In this document: positions 25,731 through 35,089 of the stretch, piece by piece | Layout of the letters: each line of letters begins with the position of its first letter | How positions within the stretch are numbered: position 1 is the first letter of the stretch | Source of the DNA: Legionella saoudiensis | GTDB lineage: Bacteria; Pseudomonadota; Gammaproteobacteria; Legionellales; Legionellaceae | DNA: 64,000 bases | Direction of reading: 5' to 3' | NCBI RefSeq assembly: GCF_001465875.1 | Contig: NZ_LN901323.1 | Location: forward strand, 374,501-438,500 | Position numbers and translations under genes: made by a program | Notes under the pieces: model-generated | Seen by the model: the letters and a program-made list of their open reading frames with translations, nothing else | Database searches by the model: none | What the model was told of the DNA's origin: nothing

Positions 25731-25761
25731 AATATAGTATTTTATCGCAAAATGCTATATT
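25731..25761. promoter_or_regulatory. Palindromic operator candidate
   Basis: AATATAGTATTTT and AAAATGCTATATT form a near-perfect inverted repeat with a five-base spacer, 24-54 bases upstream of the ParD-like start codon. The place and AT-rich symmetry fit an autoregulatory ribbon-helix-helix operator over the promoter of the ParD-like-map operon. Confidence 0.5.
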
Positions 25762-25821
25762 TTGTATTTTTATGGTTGGTGACGTAGATATAAACTATTT
25801 ACGAGAGAAGTGAGTTTAAAA

Positions 25822-25850
25822 TGTACAATTCCATTTCTTTTGTGTAAAAT
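25822..25850 (+). promoter_or_regulatory. Candidate promoter of the F-box-ankyrin gene
   Basis: TGTACA, 17 bases, then TAAAAT. This would start transcription about 20 bases before the ATG at 25879, with AAGGA at seven bases in front of the start. Confidence 0.4.
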
Positions 25851-25878
25851 TTGTCCTTTTTATTTTAAGGACCTATAA

Positions 25879-27960
25879 ATGCCCCGCAATCAAGCCTCGC
25901 AGCCCCAAACGAATATTAGCTCTACCGATTTACCTCCAGAGGTCTTCGCTCGAATTATAACAAAGCTTGCTGCTTCTCAATTAGCGGATTTTAGATTGGT
26001 ATGTAAACAATTTGCTATGCTTGGAAAAAACGATGCTACCTTGATGTGGTTGCATAGACACTTCCCTGCAACGACACAAGCTGTTCTTTCTGAGCAGCAA
26101 CAAGGCCCTATGACATTTGCGCAAAATAAAATTAATGAAATAAATATACAGCTTACAAAGGAACACTCGGATTTGCTGCTCCCAGAGCAAATTATGCCTT
26201 TTTTGCTGGAATTGCAGCAATATGACCTTGAGCCTCTTTATCGCAATTTTGAAAAAATAAATGAGCGCGCATCTTCTTCTTTAGTGAGCCGTGTTAAGGC
26301 AATATTGCCGGAGCTTGGTAACATTTTTTTATGGATTAAAACAGGGAATATGGCCCAGCTTAACAAAGTTAAGTGGACTGATCTTAATATTCTTTGGTTA
26401 TTAAATAATCTAGATCGTAATCATTTATCTGCATTTGATTGGGCACAAATTAGCGGAAACCAAGAGTTATTAGACCTATTTTATAATAAAGCTTCACGCT
26501 TAATGTACCTTAGTGGTGGTTTTGGGGCGTTTCCGAATGGTGTTTTTGATCCGAGGTATCAAACGAATATTCTACAATTAGCTATTCGATGTAATCATAG
26601 CCCGCAACAGCTGTTAAAAGCAGTTTACGCGGTTGATGTAGTGAATATGATTTCTCTTAAAAATACCAGTGGCGAAAATAGCTTACATTTTGCGGCACGA
26701 AGCATAAATTCAATGTGGTTAGAGTATTTATTAACTAATCTTTCAGATAAAGAGCGTTTACAATGTTTAGAGCAAAAAAATAGTGCTGGGTTAACTCCAC
26801 TACATGTTGCCGCGCAATTAGGGAATTGGCGAGCTGTATCTTTATTAGCGGCTTATAAAGCCAACACTCGTAACCTAAATGCATTTTTATATGAGGCAAT
26901 AGATCTGGAGCCGCAAGAAAGAAAAACCACGCGGTTTCATGTAGCGGCTCAGTGCTTAAGTTTGAAACATTTCAAAGAATTACTTACAAACGCCCCATAT
27001 TTTAAGGTAGATACACCAGATCATAATGGCTCAACTCTCTTACATATTGCCTGCGCTAGAGGCAATTTAAGTTTAGTAGAGGAACTCATACTGCATAAAA
27101 ATGCCAATTGCTTATTAGCTAATGATGCAGGATGGACTGCTTTGCATTTTGCGATTGCAGGTAATCATATAAACGTAGTTAAATACCTTTTAAAAGAAAT
27201 AAAAGATTTGAGCAAAATAAAACCAACGCATGACGGTTGGTATCTTAGCCATATACTGGTGAAATATGGCGATGTGAAAATGATTAATCTCTTTAAAGCA
27301 CAAATAATTGCTGAACTAAACACAAGAAATGGTATTGGAGATATACCCCTTGCGTTAGCAATAAAAGAAGGACGTTATGAACTGGTTCAGGGGTTATTAT
27401 CTATATTACCTCCCACACAACATGTGCCAGCTCACTGCTTACATTTGGCGGCGACTAGCAAAGACCCCAGCTGCCTCGCTCAATTAGTGTCTCGTGTTAT
27501 TAGTGTAGATACTCCTGATAGCTATGGCAATACGGCCTTACATTTAGCCGCAGGTTCTGGAAATGTTCGGGGGGTATTATGCTTGTTAAATGCTAATGCC
27601 AAAACTAACCTACTTAATGAGAAGGGCAAACTAGCCGAGTATTATGCGAAAGAAAGTGGCAACAACCTTTTGATCAATTTGTTTGCCTGCTTAAGATATG
27701 GAAAGAATATTGGGTCAGGTTTCTGGGAAAAGAAAACCGATCCTAGAAAAGTTGAGGCTGCGCGTGCTTTGGAAAATGTACTCTTGGGTAAAGCTGAATA
27801 TGCTGCTATTGAACCTTATATGGACTTGTTTTCTGTAAAAGCCAGTAAAACGCTTTCACGTTTTTACAAAGCGTTTTTACCCATTATCGCTCCTTACTCA
27901 AAAGAACAAGATGAACCACAAGCTGGTGTTATTGCGAGTAGCAGCAATTCTAAAATCTAA
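25879..27960 (+). CDS. F-box and ankyrin repeat protein, candidate effector
   Basis: A 693-residue protein. Residues 17-60 are an F-box (LPPEVFARIITKL, then FRLVCKQFAML), the motif that binds Skp1 in eukaryotic SCF ubiquitin ligases. From about residue 260 come at least seven ankyrin repeats (for example GENSLHFAAR, GLTPLHVAAQLGN, GSTLLHIACARGN, GWTALHFAIAGNH, GNTALHLAAGSGN). Bacterial F-box-ankyrin proteins are known Dot/Icm effectors (the AnkB type) that recruit host ubiquitin ligases; the ankyrins would choose the target. It is far longer than AnkB and may be a different family. No signal peptide. AAGGA lies seven bases before ATG. Function in a host is inferred from domains only. Confidence 0.9.
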   Translation: MPRNQASQPQTNISSTDLPPEVFARIITKLAASQLADFRLVCKQFAMLGKNDATLMWLHRHFPATTQAVLSEQQQGPMTFAQNKINEINIQLTKEHSDLLLPEQIMPFLLELQQYDLEPLYRNFEKINERASSSLVSRVKAILPELGNIFLWIKTGNMAQLNKVKWTDLNILWLLNNLDRNHLSAFDWAQISGNQELLDLFYNKASRLMYLSGGFGAFPNGVFDPRYQTNILQLAIRCNHSPQQLLKAVYAVDVVNMISLKNTSGENSLHFAARSINSMWLEYLLTNLSDKERLQCLEQKNSAGLTPLHVAAQLGNWRAVSLLAAYKANTRNLNAFLYEAIDLEPQERKTTRFHVAAQCLSLKHFKELLTNAPYFKVDTPDHNGSTLLHIACARGNLSLVEELILHKNANCLLANDAGWTALHFAIAGNHINVVKYLLKEIKDLSKIKPTHDGWYLSHILVKYGDVKMINLFKAQIIAELNTRNGIGDIPLALAIKEGRYELVQGLLSILPPTQHVPAHCLHLAATSKDPSCLAQLVSRVISVDTPDSYGNTALHLAAGSGNVRGVLCLLNANAKTNLLNEKGKLAEYYAKESGNNLLINLFACLRYGKNIGSGFWEKKTDPRKVEAARALENVLLGKAEYAAIEPYMDLFSVKASKTLSRFYKAFLPIIAPYSKEQDEPQAGVIASSSNSKI

Positions 27961-28212
27961 GAGGGTCGGGTAGCTTGATTATCTAAATTAAGAACTAAAA
28001 TATCCCATGATACTAAGAACTCGTAGCCTGGATAAGCGCAGCGTAATACCGCTACGTCTGCTAATGGATATTTATTTAGTAAATGAGTAATTAGGAACTC
28101 AACTATAATTAAAGTAAATACCGATAGCATTAAAATTGTTAAGTTTTATTTACTAGCTAAATCATCCAAGGATATATATTATTACAACAGATTTATAGCA
28201 AGGAATGAATGA

Positions 28213-28590
28213 ATGAAAAAAATAATATCTATGGTTTTCTTACTGCTCTTATCTGCGTGTTTAACTGGTTGCTGGAGCGTACAAAAAGGACAGAAATCAG
28301 GAATTATTGTTAAAGTTGCTAAAGAAGGTAAGTTTTGGGGCACCTATGAAGGAGAAATGGTTTTAGGTGGACTTGAAAATGCCAGCGGCGTAAGTGGGCG
28401 TGCATTTTATTTTACTCTAGGCCAATTTAAATCGGATTTGGTAAAAAAAGCAGATTACGCCATGGAGAATAACAAACATGTTATTGTCACCTACCACTGT
28501 GATGCCTATACACTTCCTTGGAGTGGGGAAACCAAATGTTTTGTGAAAAATATCGAGTTTGTTCCTGAAAAAACCCCAAAGAAACAATAA
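28213..28590 (+). CDS. Small lipoprotein, unknown function
   Basis: A 125-residue protein with a lipoprotein signal peptide: MKK, a hydrophobic core, then the lipobox LTGC with Cys20 as the lipidated residue. The mature part (SGIIVKVAKEGKFWGTYEG and onward) looks like a small beta-rich domain. I do not recognise a functional family. It is likely anchored to a cell membrane facing the periplasm. It stands alone between an ankyrin protein gene and a convergent SDR gene. Confidence 0.8.
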   Translation: MKKIISMVFLLLLSACLTGCWSVQKGQKSGIIVKVAKEGKFWGTYEGEMVLGGLENASGVSGRAFYFTLGQFKSDLVKKADYAMENNKHVIVTYHCDAYTLPWSGETKCFVKNIEFVPEKTPKKQ

Positions 28591-28599
28591 AAAATTATA

Positions 28600-28623
28600 A
28601 ACCTGGTTGCTTGCAACCAGGTT
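28600..28623. terminator. Hairpin between convergent genes
   Basis: Perfect 11-bp inverted repeat AACCTGGTTGC-TT-GCAACCAGGTT between the lipoprotein and the SDR gene. On the minus strand it is followed by a T-rich tail, so it should terminate at least the SDR transcript. Confidence 0.8.
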
Positions 28624-28631
28624 ACTATCGA

Positions 28632-29312
28632 TTACCAAGCGGTCACTCCACCATCGAAGCGATAAAGCTTTTCCGCGTGACTATGCGCCATATGCAACTC
28701 TACTTGCTTTAACATCGCAGCAACACTGGCATGAGCATCCATTAAGGCATTTTCTCCACCTAAATCGGTTTTTACCCAACCTGGGTGGATCAGCATGACA
28801 TGAACGCCCTTATCTTTTACATCCACCGCAAAGCTACGCATAGCACAATTAACCGCGGCTTTACTAGTGCGGTAGGCGTAAGAGCGCCCACTATCATTAT
28901 CGGAGATACTACCCATTTGCGAGCTAATCACTAAAATATTTTTTTCCTGACTGGCTTGAATATTAGGCAATAAAGCATCACTTAATTTAACCACACTCAC
29001 ACAGTTTACATTAAACACCTTAAGAAAATTGTCTCGGTCCACATTACCAACCGTCACACCTTGCTCGCCAGTAATACCCGCATTATTAACCAATAAATCA
29101 ATTGGTCGGTGATTCAAGGTTTGCTGCAAAGCGGCAATGTCATCATCACTAGTAACCTCTAGGCGAACCACTTTATCTGCCAATCGATTAAGTTCTTGTG
29201 CATTAGCCGGATTACGGCAACAGCCAATAATGTAATATCCTTTCTTCTTTAATTGACGAACAAACTCCAAACCAATACCTCGATTAGCCCCGGTAATCAA
29301 AGCACTTTTCAT
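28632..29312 (-). CDS. Short-chain dehydrogenase/reductase
   Basis: A 226-residue classical SDR. It has TGANRGIG (residues 7-14) for NAD(P) binding, NNAG (76-79), catalytic Ser131 (in VISSQ) and YRTSK with Tyr147 and Lys151. The substrate is not predictable; the short length and sequence style resemble C-factor/YciK-type SDRs. The frame is open 41 codons further upstream, but the ATG at 29312 has a strong site (GGAGGTG, 29316-29322) directly in front and is followed at once by the Rossmann strand, so it is the start. Transcribed alone. Confidence 0.93.
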   Translation of the reverse strand: MKSALITGANRGIGLEFVRQLKKKGYYIIGCCRNPANAQELNRLADKVVRLEVTSDDDIAALQQTLNHRPIDLLVNNAGITGEQGVTVGNVDRDNFLKVFNVNCVSVVKLSDALLPNIQASQEKNILVISSQMGSISDNDSGRSYAYRTSKAAVNCAMRSFAVDVKDKGVHVMLIHPGWVKTDLGGENALMDAHASVAAMLKQVELHMAHSHAEKLYRFDGGVTAW

Positions 29313-29404
29313 AGGCACCTCCATGGAATTTTTATACCCTTTCTGGAAGTATAGTTTGTTTTTTGCAGTGGATTTTGGCAGCTTAGCCTGGATGCTGTGT
29401 GGTG

Positions 29405-29444
29405 TAATCCAGGATTGAAAGCCCGAAGGCCTCATCCTGGATTA
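29405..29444. repeat. Nested palindromic intergenic element
   Basis: Perfect 11-bp inverted repeat TAATCCAGGAT (29405-29415) / ATCCTGGATTA (29434-29444) enclosing a second small palindrome, GCCcgaaGGC. It resembles a REP-type extragenic element and could also end the transcript of the gene at 29482-30183. Confidence 0.6.
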
Positions 29445-29481
29445 TGATTATGTTTTTAAATATAGACTTTTAGTGGAGCGA

Positions 29482-30183
29482 TTAGTGTTTTCTACTAATT
29501 ATAGACTGAGCTTCCTCTATAAATGCTTCGTGTTCCTTGCCTATGTCCCTATAAAGTCTTTCTTGCTCTTTTGTATGACTAGTACGTAATTGTTCTAATT
29601 GATTTTGCAATTGCTCTACTTCTCTTTGATTTTTTTCAAGTAGTGCTTGGCGGCTCACTTGCGAGTTAAGACGTTGTAATAAATCATCATCCTTTTTTTC
29701 AAGAGCATATTTCCGTGTTGCCTCGCGAAGTATTGGAATAATTACTGCTAAATTCTTCATTTTTTCTGCGGTTGCAATAGCTGTGGGAGTAGTAGGATTT
29801 TTTTCATGTCTTTCTTTGTAAGATGTAGTGAATTTTTTTTGTGCTTGAATTGCTAAAGAATAAGCCAGTTCATTATCTGAAAATAAGAACTCAGGGTTTT
29901 CTAAAACTAATTTAATTAAATCGATTTGCGCCGATTCTATAAGAACTTTACGAGTCGTAGTGTGCTCAGTGCCTTGTTCATAATTGAAATTAAGTGATGG
30001 TGAGGTAACAATGCATTTGAGCAGATCTTGAGGCCTTTTACTATTGAGCGAGCGTAAGAGGAACGAATTTTTATTATCAGCCTGTACTTCGTTAACAAGC
30101 GTTGGTTCTTTTTCAATTAGCTTAATAAGTTTATCATTATCTTTGGCTGCGAAAGCATCCCAGAACTCGGCGATTTTAGACAT
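29482..30183 (-). CDS. Helical coiled-coil protein, candidate effector
   Basis: A 233-residue protein. The N-terminal part (FWDAFAAKDNDKLIKLIEKEP, then LLRSLNSKRPQDLLKCIV) looks like degenerate ankyrin-type helices. The C-terminal 70 residues are a charged coiled coil rich in Glu and Gln. No signal peptide and no family recognised. The ATG at 30183 is chosen because GGAG precedes it; an ATG four codons upstream has no such site. It lies in a run of three minus-strand genes of similar style (29482-33767), with 89 bases to the next one upstream. Confidence 0.7.
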   Translation of the reverse strand: MSKIAEFWDAFAAKDNDKLIKLIEKEPTLVNEVQADNKNSFLLRSLNSKRPQDLLKCIVTSPSLNFNYEQGTEHTTTRKVLIESAQIDLIKLVLENPEFLFSDNELAYSLAIQAQKKFTTSYKERHEKNPTTPTAIATAEKMKNLAVIIPILREATRKYALEKKDDDLLQRLNSQVSRQALLEKNQREVEQLQNQLEQLRTSHTKEQERLYRDIGKEHEAFIEEAQSIISRKH

Positions 30184-30272
30184 TCTTTTCTCCATAGAAA
30201 TTTTAAAACGAACTATCCTATCAAAATATGCTCATAAAAAACACTAAAATCAGTACAGATTAATCATAAAAA

Positions 30273-32009
30273 CTATATTCGATATTGATTTGTATTCGTA
30301 TTTTCATCAGTCATTATATGTTGATGGCTGCGTTCTATTTTTGCGCATAGGTTTTTAATGTTAAGCAAACTATCTTCTAAGCTATTGTATTTATCAATTA
30401 AATTATCAATTGGATTAAGAATTTCTTGAAGTGATTCAGAATCAAGTTTAGAAATATCATCGCATGAAGAAACCTTAGCTAGATTCTCTTGTAATGCTTT
30501 TATGATTTCTGCATCTTCACCTTCAATTTCTGCATCTGCGAGAGCGTTTTTAAACTCCTCATTGATTTGCTTTAATTGATTTAACTGTTCATTGCTTACT
30601 GTATTTTCTGAACGCAATTCTTTGTATGTTGATTTAAAGTGTGTAAATCCATGAGAATTAAGAGTGTCTTGATGGTTATTTATGCTTGATATAGAAATGC
30701 CATCCATGCCAGGGATTGGTGGAGTTGCTGGTGCTTTCATTTTATTTGGTGCGGCACTAAGTTTCTTATCGGAATGATCTAATTTTCTTTCTAAATCGTT
30801 TATCGAATTTTTAAATATTTCATAAGACTCTAAGCCTTCCGAGCCAGGCTTAATAATATTATCAATCTTTTTAAGATTATTAATACAGGACGCCAATATA
30901 GGTTGTTGTGCTTTTAATGATTGGGTGGAAGATAAATTATTTTGATCGTTTTCAAGTTGCTTTGATAGAGATTTAATCATTTCTCTTTCTTGGGTACTTA
31001 ACTTTGATTTATCCATTTTTTCAATAAGATCAATACAATCAGAAATTTGTTGTACTACTTTAGTTGCATTGTTTTTGGCTTCTATCTTCTCTTGCAACTT
31101 TACTTCATGAACTTTAAACACGCGCTCATTTTTCGCAATTATTTTTTCTTTCTCTTCAATCTTAACCTGATGCTTGTTAAAACATGAATGTATGCCTTTA
31201 ACATGACGGTTATCCTTTTCCCATACCGTTAATTGCTCAGAGATATCTACATTTAGCGTTTTATGAGCTTCCAGTTTCCGTTGCGCCATATTCCAATTAT
31301 ATTTACCCTCAGCATCCGTGGTTGGCATTCTAGCAATCTGTTCCATACGTCTTTGATGGTTTTCATGTATTTTCTCTAAGCGAGTAAGTTGTTCTGGTGC
31401 AATGTTATCCGCATTACGAGCAATTTCCAGCATTTCATCCATTTGTTCTTCGCGAAGAGTAGAAAGTTCATCGTACAGAACGATTTGACGAGCATAATAA
31501 GTTTCGCGTAAAACCTGTAATTCTTGTTGGAGTTGGTGCAACGCTGCTAAATCATTCATGAGCTGTCGCTGTTTTGCATCCTGCTCATGAGCTCTCTGAT
31601 TTACTTGCTCTTGGTTTTTTGATAACCGTTGACGCTCTTGTTCTGCATATAAAAATTGTGTTTGCTGCTGTTTGGCTTCGCGTTCTCGTTCCATTTCCAG
31701 AAGAATGCTTAATCGCTGTGATAAACGTTCATCCGTGTGATAAATACGCCTAATTTCTTCAAATTCCCGCATTACAGTAAGATATGCTACCAGGTTAAAC
31801 TGCTGAAGAATAACAAGTTCATTGTTAATCTGAGCGCCTTGTTCCAGGGTATCTGAATAATTCATGGCGCCTTTACTAAGGCGAGCATTGCGAGACATGG
31901 ATGAGAGTACGGCATCATTTATCTCAGGCGAGCTTCCTAATTGTTTATTGAAGTCAGTTGGTTTATCTTCTTTCATCACGAGGGTGTCCATAATATATCT
32001 AAACAGCAT
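30273..32009 (-). CDS. Long coiled-coil protein, candidate effector
   Basis: A 578-residue protein made mostly of coiled coils (residues about 95-180, 190-240, 280-340 and 490-560), rich in Gln, Glu and Lys. A Pro-rich break lies near residue 430 (KAPATPPIPGMDG). No signal peptide or membrane segment. Long coiled-coil cytosolic proteins of this kind occur among Legionella effectors (LidA is one), but I cannot show homology to any of them. Three in-frame ATGs lie within the first 12 codons and none has a clear ribosome binding site, so the exact start is uncertain. Confidence 0.7.
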   Translation of the reverse strand: MLFRYIMDTLVMKEDKPTDFNKQLGSSPEINDAVLSSMSRNARLSKGAMNYSDTLEQGAQINNELVILQQFNLVAYLTVMREFEEIRRIYHTDERLSQRLSILLEMEREREAKQQQTQFLYAEQERQRLSKNQEQVNQRAHEQDAKQRQLMNDLAALHQLQQELQVLRETYYARQIVLYDELSTLREEQMDEMLEIARNADNIAPEQLTRLEKIHENHQRRMEQIARMPTTDAEGKYNWNMAQRKLEAHKTLNVDISEQLTVWEKDNRHVKGIHSCFNKHQVKIEEKEKIIAKNERVFKVHEVKLQEKIEAKNNATKVVQQISDCIDLIEKMDKSKLSTQEREMIKSLSKQLENDQNNLSSTQSLKAQQPILASCINNLKKIDNIIKPGSEGLESYEIFKNSINDLERKLDHSDKKLSAAPNKMKAPATPPIPGMDGISISSINNHQDTLNSHGFTHFKSTYKELRSENTVSNEQLNQLKQINEEFKNALADAEIEGEDAEIIKALQENLAKVSSCDDISKLDSESLQEILNPIDNLIDKYNSLEDSLLNIKNLCAKIERSHQHIMTDENTNTNQYRI

Positions 32010-32130
32010 TTATTTAGTGATTATAGACTAAAAAATAAACACATGATTTTTTTAGAATAAGGCTTATGCGCTTAAAATTTTGGATACTGCCGGGAAGACG
32101 TAGCTGGTGGATGTAGATTAGTGGTTGAGC

Positions 32131-32231
32131 ATGGCCTAATGTGCTGCCTAGCAGTAAGCTTTAAAAGACCTCACCCTACAATGTTTGGGATGACGTGCTT
32201 AAAAGTCTTTAAGTAAGCGCCATTAGGCCAT
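32131..32231. repeat. Palindromic MITE-like element, about 101 bp
   Basis: Perfect 11-bp terminal inverted repeats ATGGCCTAATG (32131-32141) and CATTAGGCCAT (32221-32231). Inner arms are partly complementary (TTTAAAAGAC near 32160; GTCTTTAAG near 32205). It has no coding capacity and lies between two minus-strand genes. Confidence 0.55.
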
Positions 32232-32270
32232 AACTTCCATATTAAGCTTGGAGATGACGCATATTTTGAG

Positions 32271-33767
32271 TTACCTTAAACTATTATCCCATAAGCTCAA
32301 ATTCAGCTCCTCATTACTTATTCCTAGATCAGTAGTATTGATTCCGAGATTAGTATTCATTCCTGTGTCAGCCGCTGTGCTTTGAGAGGCGAAAAAGAGT
32401 GAGTTTGATTGTTTCTCGGCATAAGCCTGGGTGAAGCGAAACTTAGGGCCGTTGTACATAAATGATAATAATTGTTTAACCAAGTTAACTGTTGGATAGT
32501 TACCGAAAATATGTTCATACATACTGTCAATATCTCGTTTTTCTTGTGGGCAGAGTTCTGCCAATAGCTTTTCGGCGTATTGCTTATTAAATTTCCCCAT
32601 CATTTTAAAGATGAGAGCGGCATTGCTAAACGTATAATTATTAGCGAATAATGGTTTTTTCTGTGGTGTTTCACTTAGAAATAAATAACCTACGGTAAAT
32701 AAGGATAACAGGCGGACCTCTTTATAGTTTTGTGGCTCTGAGCCTCCCACGATAGGCATCAAAAGTTTAATGGGCATAAAGACTTGATCGATATTGGCCA
32801 GGACAAAAGCTAAATTCCAGCTCGTGTATAAATCACGCCATTCTTTGGGGATATTAAACTGGGACACCTTTTTCTTAACATTATTTAGCTCTAAATCAGG
32901 TAGTAAAGTATACTTTAAGTCCTCATCAATCTTTACGCCTTCTGGGAGTACCTGTGAGTTTATCACGTAATTGGTCGTGTAACGTTGGTTCTCCATCAGC
33001 ATAATTAAGCCAATACCGGCTTTGGCATTATCGATACCACCTAATTGCTGCGCATGCGTACTATCTTCCCAAGCTGCTTCAAAAATATTTACTCCCATAC
33101 TGGCTACAGTACTGGTATCTTTGCTGGATAAATTGGCGATATCAACATTGGTGGCATTTAAGCTAGATAAATGATTCGCTGCGATAAAGGCATCTGCATC
33201 GGCTTGTGTTTCTACTTGTTCCCCCATAATACGGTGAAATATCACATTGAGCATACCGGGTTTAATGGAAACTAATTTTAAACGTTCAAATAGGGTTGCT
33301 TCATAGGGGGCACCGAAAAAGAAATCCACCAAAGGATTACCCGGGGCGGGGCTGCCTGCGCGTTTAATGAGATGATCATAGACCTCTTTAACAAAGCTCT
33401 GCCCATTTGCCATGGTAATAATGAGTGCATCAAAAATACACAGCAGATTGATTTGCAATTGCAAGGTGGGGGCAGCAGCTACGAGCTCAGCATCGGAAAT
33501 TAGCCCATTTTCTTCAATATAAGCCAGTAAATTACATAAGGGTTCATTATTGAGTATATTCTGTTCGACGTACTCAATTAATTTGCCAAGATCAATTTCT
33601 TTAGACGTAATATGCTGAATAAATGCCTTGTAGTTAGTATTATCTGTAACCAATTCATCGAGGCCTAACGCGCTTAGAATATCAGCGATAAGTTGTGGGT
33701 TTGAGGTGTTGCTCATATGGCGTTTAACCCTAGAGAGAAAGAGAGCCGCTTTTTCTTGCGTTGTCAT
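32271..33767 (-). CDS. Hypothetical helical protein, candidate effector
   Basis: A 498-residue protein with no family I recognise. It is mostly helical and fairly neutral, with no signal peptide. A moderately hydrophobic stretch (LLCIFDALIITMANG, about residues 128-142) is probably buried helix rather than a membrane segment. The C-terminus has Asn-, Ser- and Leu-rich short segments (LGISNEELNLSLWDN) that could serve as an export signal. It is transcribed divergently from frmA. The neighbouring minus-strand genes share the effector-like character, but the 260-base gap with a palindromic repeat argues against one operon. Confidence 0.65.
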   Translation of the reverse strand: MTTQEKAALFLSRVKRHMSNTSNPQLIADILSALGLDELVTDNTNYKAFIQHITSKEIDLGKLIEYVEQNILNNEPLCNLLAYIEENGLISDAELVAAAPTLQLQINLLCIFDALIITMANGQSFVKEVYDHLIKRAGSPAPGNPLVDFFFGAPYEATLFERLKLVSIKPGMLNVIFHRIMGEQVETQADADAFIAANHLSSLNATNVDIANLSSKDTSTVASMGVNIFEAAWEDSTHAQQLGGIDNAKAGIGLIMLMENQRYTTNYVINSQVLPEGVKIDEDLKYTLLPDLELNNVKKKVSQFNIPKEWRDLYTSWNLAFVLANIDQVFMPIKLLMPIVGGSEPQNYKEVRLLSLFTVGYLFLSETPQKKPLFANNYTFSNAALIFKMMGKFNKQYAEKLLAELCPQEKRDIDSMYEHIFGNYPTVNLVKQLLSFMYNGPKFRFTQAYAEKQSNSLFFASQSTAADTGMNTNLGINTTDLGISNEELNLSLWDNSLR

Positions 33768-33947
33768 CGAAATTGTACCTTCCCAAATTATTAAGGTGTA
33801 AAATTTTAAACCATTTTTATTAAGGCTACCTTAACAGCTTTTTAAAATAAAACGGTTTTGCTTAAGTATAGGTCGTGAATTTTATTGTTTTTTTCAATAC
33901 AATAAGTCCAAAGCAGTGGAATGCCCTAACTTTATGGAGAAATGCTC

Positions 33948-35057
33948 ATGCAGGTAAAAGCAGCAGTAGCGTATGCGGCAGGAAAACCATTGGCAGTTGA
34001 AATGGTGGAATTAGAAGGACCTAGGCTAGGTGAGGTCTTAGTAGAAATAAAAGCAACGGGCGTTTGTCATACTGATGCGTTTACGCTTTCAGGCGATGAT
34101 CCGGAAGGAATCTTTCCAGCCATTTTAGGCCATGAGGGCGCCGGTGTTGTCGTAGAAGTTGGGCCGGGTGTTACCTCACTCAAGCCAGGTGACCATGTAA
34201 TACCTTTATATACCCCTGAATGTCGTCAGTGCGAATACTGTCTCTCACAAAAAACAAATCTTTGCCAAGCGATTCGTTCTACCCAGGGAAAGGGGCTGAT
34301 GCCCGATGGTAGTAGCCGTTTTCGTTTAAATGGTAAACCTATATTTCATTATATGGGAACTTCTACCTTTGCTAACTATACCGTGCTCCCGGAAATCGCG
34401 CTGGCCAAAATTCGCCCAGATGCACCTTTTGAGAAAGTGTGCTACATCGGTTGTGGTGTAACTACCGGTATTGGTGCTGTAATTTATACTGCAAAGGTTA
34501 CCCCCGGAGCGAAAGTGGTGGTATTTGGCCTGGGCGGCATTGGGCTTAATGTGATTCAAGGGGCGCGTATGGTTGGTGCAGAGCAGATTATTGGTGTCGA
34601 CATTAATCCTGCACGCCAAGCCCTAGCGCAAAAAATGGGAATGACCGATTTTGTAAATCCTAAAGAGGTAGGGGAAGACTTGGTAGCGCATTTGGTGGAG
34701 TTGACCAAAGGGGGCGCTGATTACAGTTTTGAATGTGTTGGTAATGTGACGTTGATGCGCCAAGCTTTAGAGTGCTGCCATAAGGGGTGGGGTGTATCGA
34801 CGATTATTGGTGTTGCCGGAGCGGGGCAGGAGATTTCTACGCGGCCTTTTCAATTAGTAACAGGAAGAGTATGGAAAGGCTCAGCCTTTGGTGGTGCCCG
34901 CGGGCGTACTGACGTGCCTAAGATTGTGGATTGGTATATGGATGGCAAAATCAATATTGATGATTTAATTACCCATGTGATGCCTATTGAACAAATTAAT
35001 GAAGCTTTTGATTTAATGCATAAGGGTGAATCAATTCGGTCGGTGGTAACCTTTTAA
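33948..35057 (+). CDS. frmA: S-(hydroxymethyl)glutathione dehydrogenase (class III ADH)
   Basis: A 369-residue zinc enzyme that oxidises S-hydroxymethylglutathione, the adduct of formaldehyde and glutathione, to S-formylglutathione with NAD. Catalytic zinc ligands are Cys40 (GVCHTD), His62 (GHEGAG) and Cys169. The structural zinc is held by Cys92, Cys95, Cys98 and Cys106. GLGGIG (194-199) binds NAD. The ATG at 33948 lies eight bases after GGAG; the ATG two codons earlier is too close to it. The gene for the next enzyme follows after 32 bases, so the two form an operon. No FrmR-type repressor gene is nearby. Confidence 0.96.
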   Translation: MQVKAAVAYAAGKPLAVEMVELEGPRLGEVLVEIKATGVCHTDAFTLSGDDPEGIFPAILGHEGAGVVVEVGPGVTSLKPGDHVIPLYTPECRQCEYCLSQKTNLCQAIRSTQGKGLMPDGSSRFRLNGKPIFHYMGTSTFANYTVLPEIALAKIRPDAPFEKVCYIGCGVTTGIGAVIYTAKVTPGAKVVVFGLGGIGLNVIQGARMVGAEQIIGVDINPARQALAQKMGMTDFVNPKEVGEDLVAHLVELTKGGADYSFECVGNVTLMRQALECCHKGWGVSTIIGVAGAGQEISTRPFQLVTGRVWKGSAFGGARGRTDVPKIVDWYMDGKINIDDLITHVMPIEQINEAFDLMHKGESIRSVVTF

Positions 35058-35089
35058 AAATGTGTTCTATATATTAGGAGAGCTAAACA

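Noticed and set aside
28026-28075. GCCTGGATAAGCGCAGCGTAATACC stretch as a REP element
   Set aside because: It recalls dispersed Legionella-type repeats, but I see no clear inverted arm and no second copy in the window, so it is not listed as a feature.
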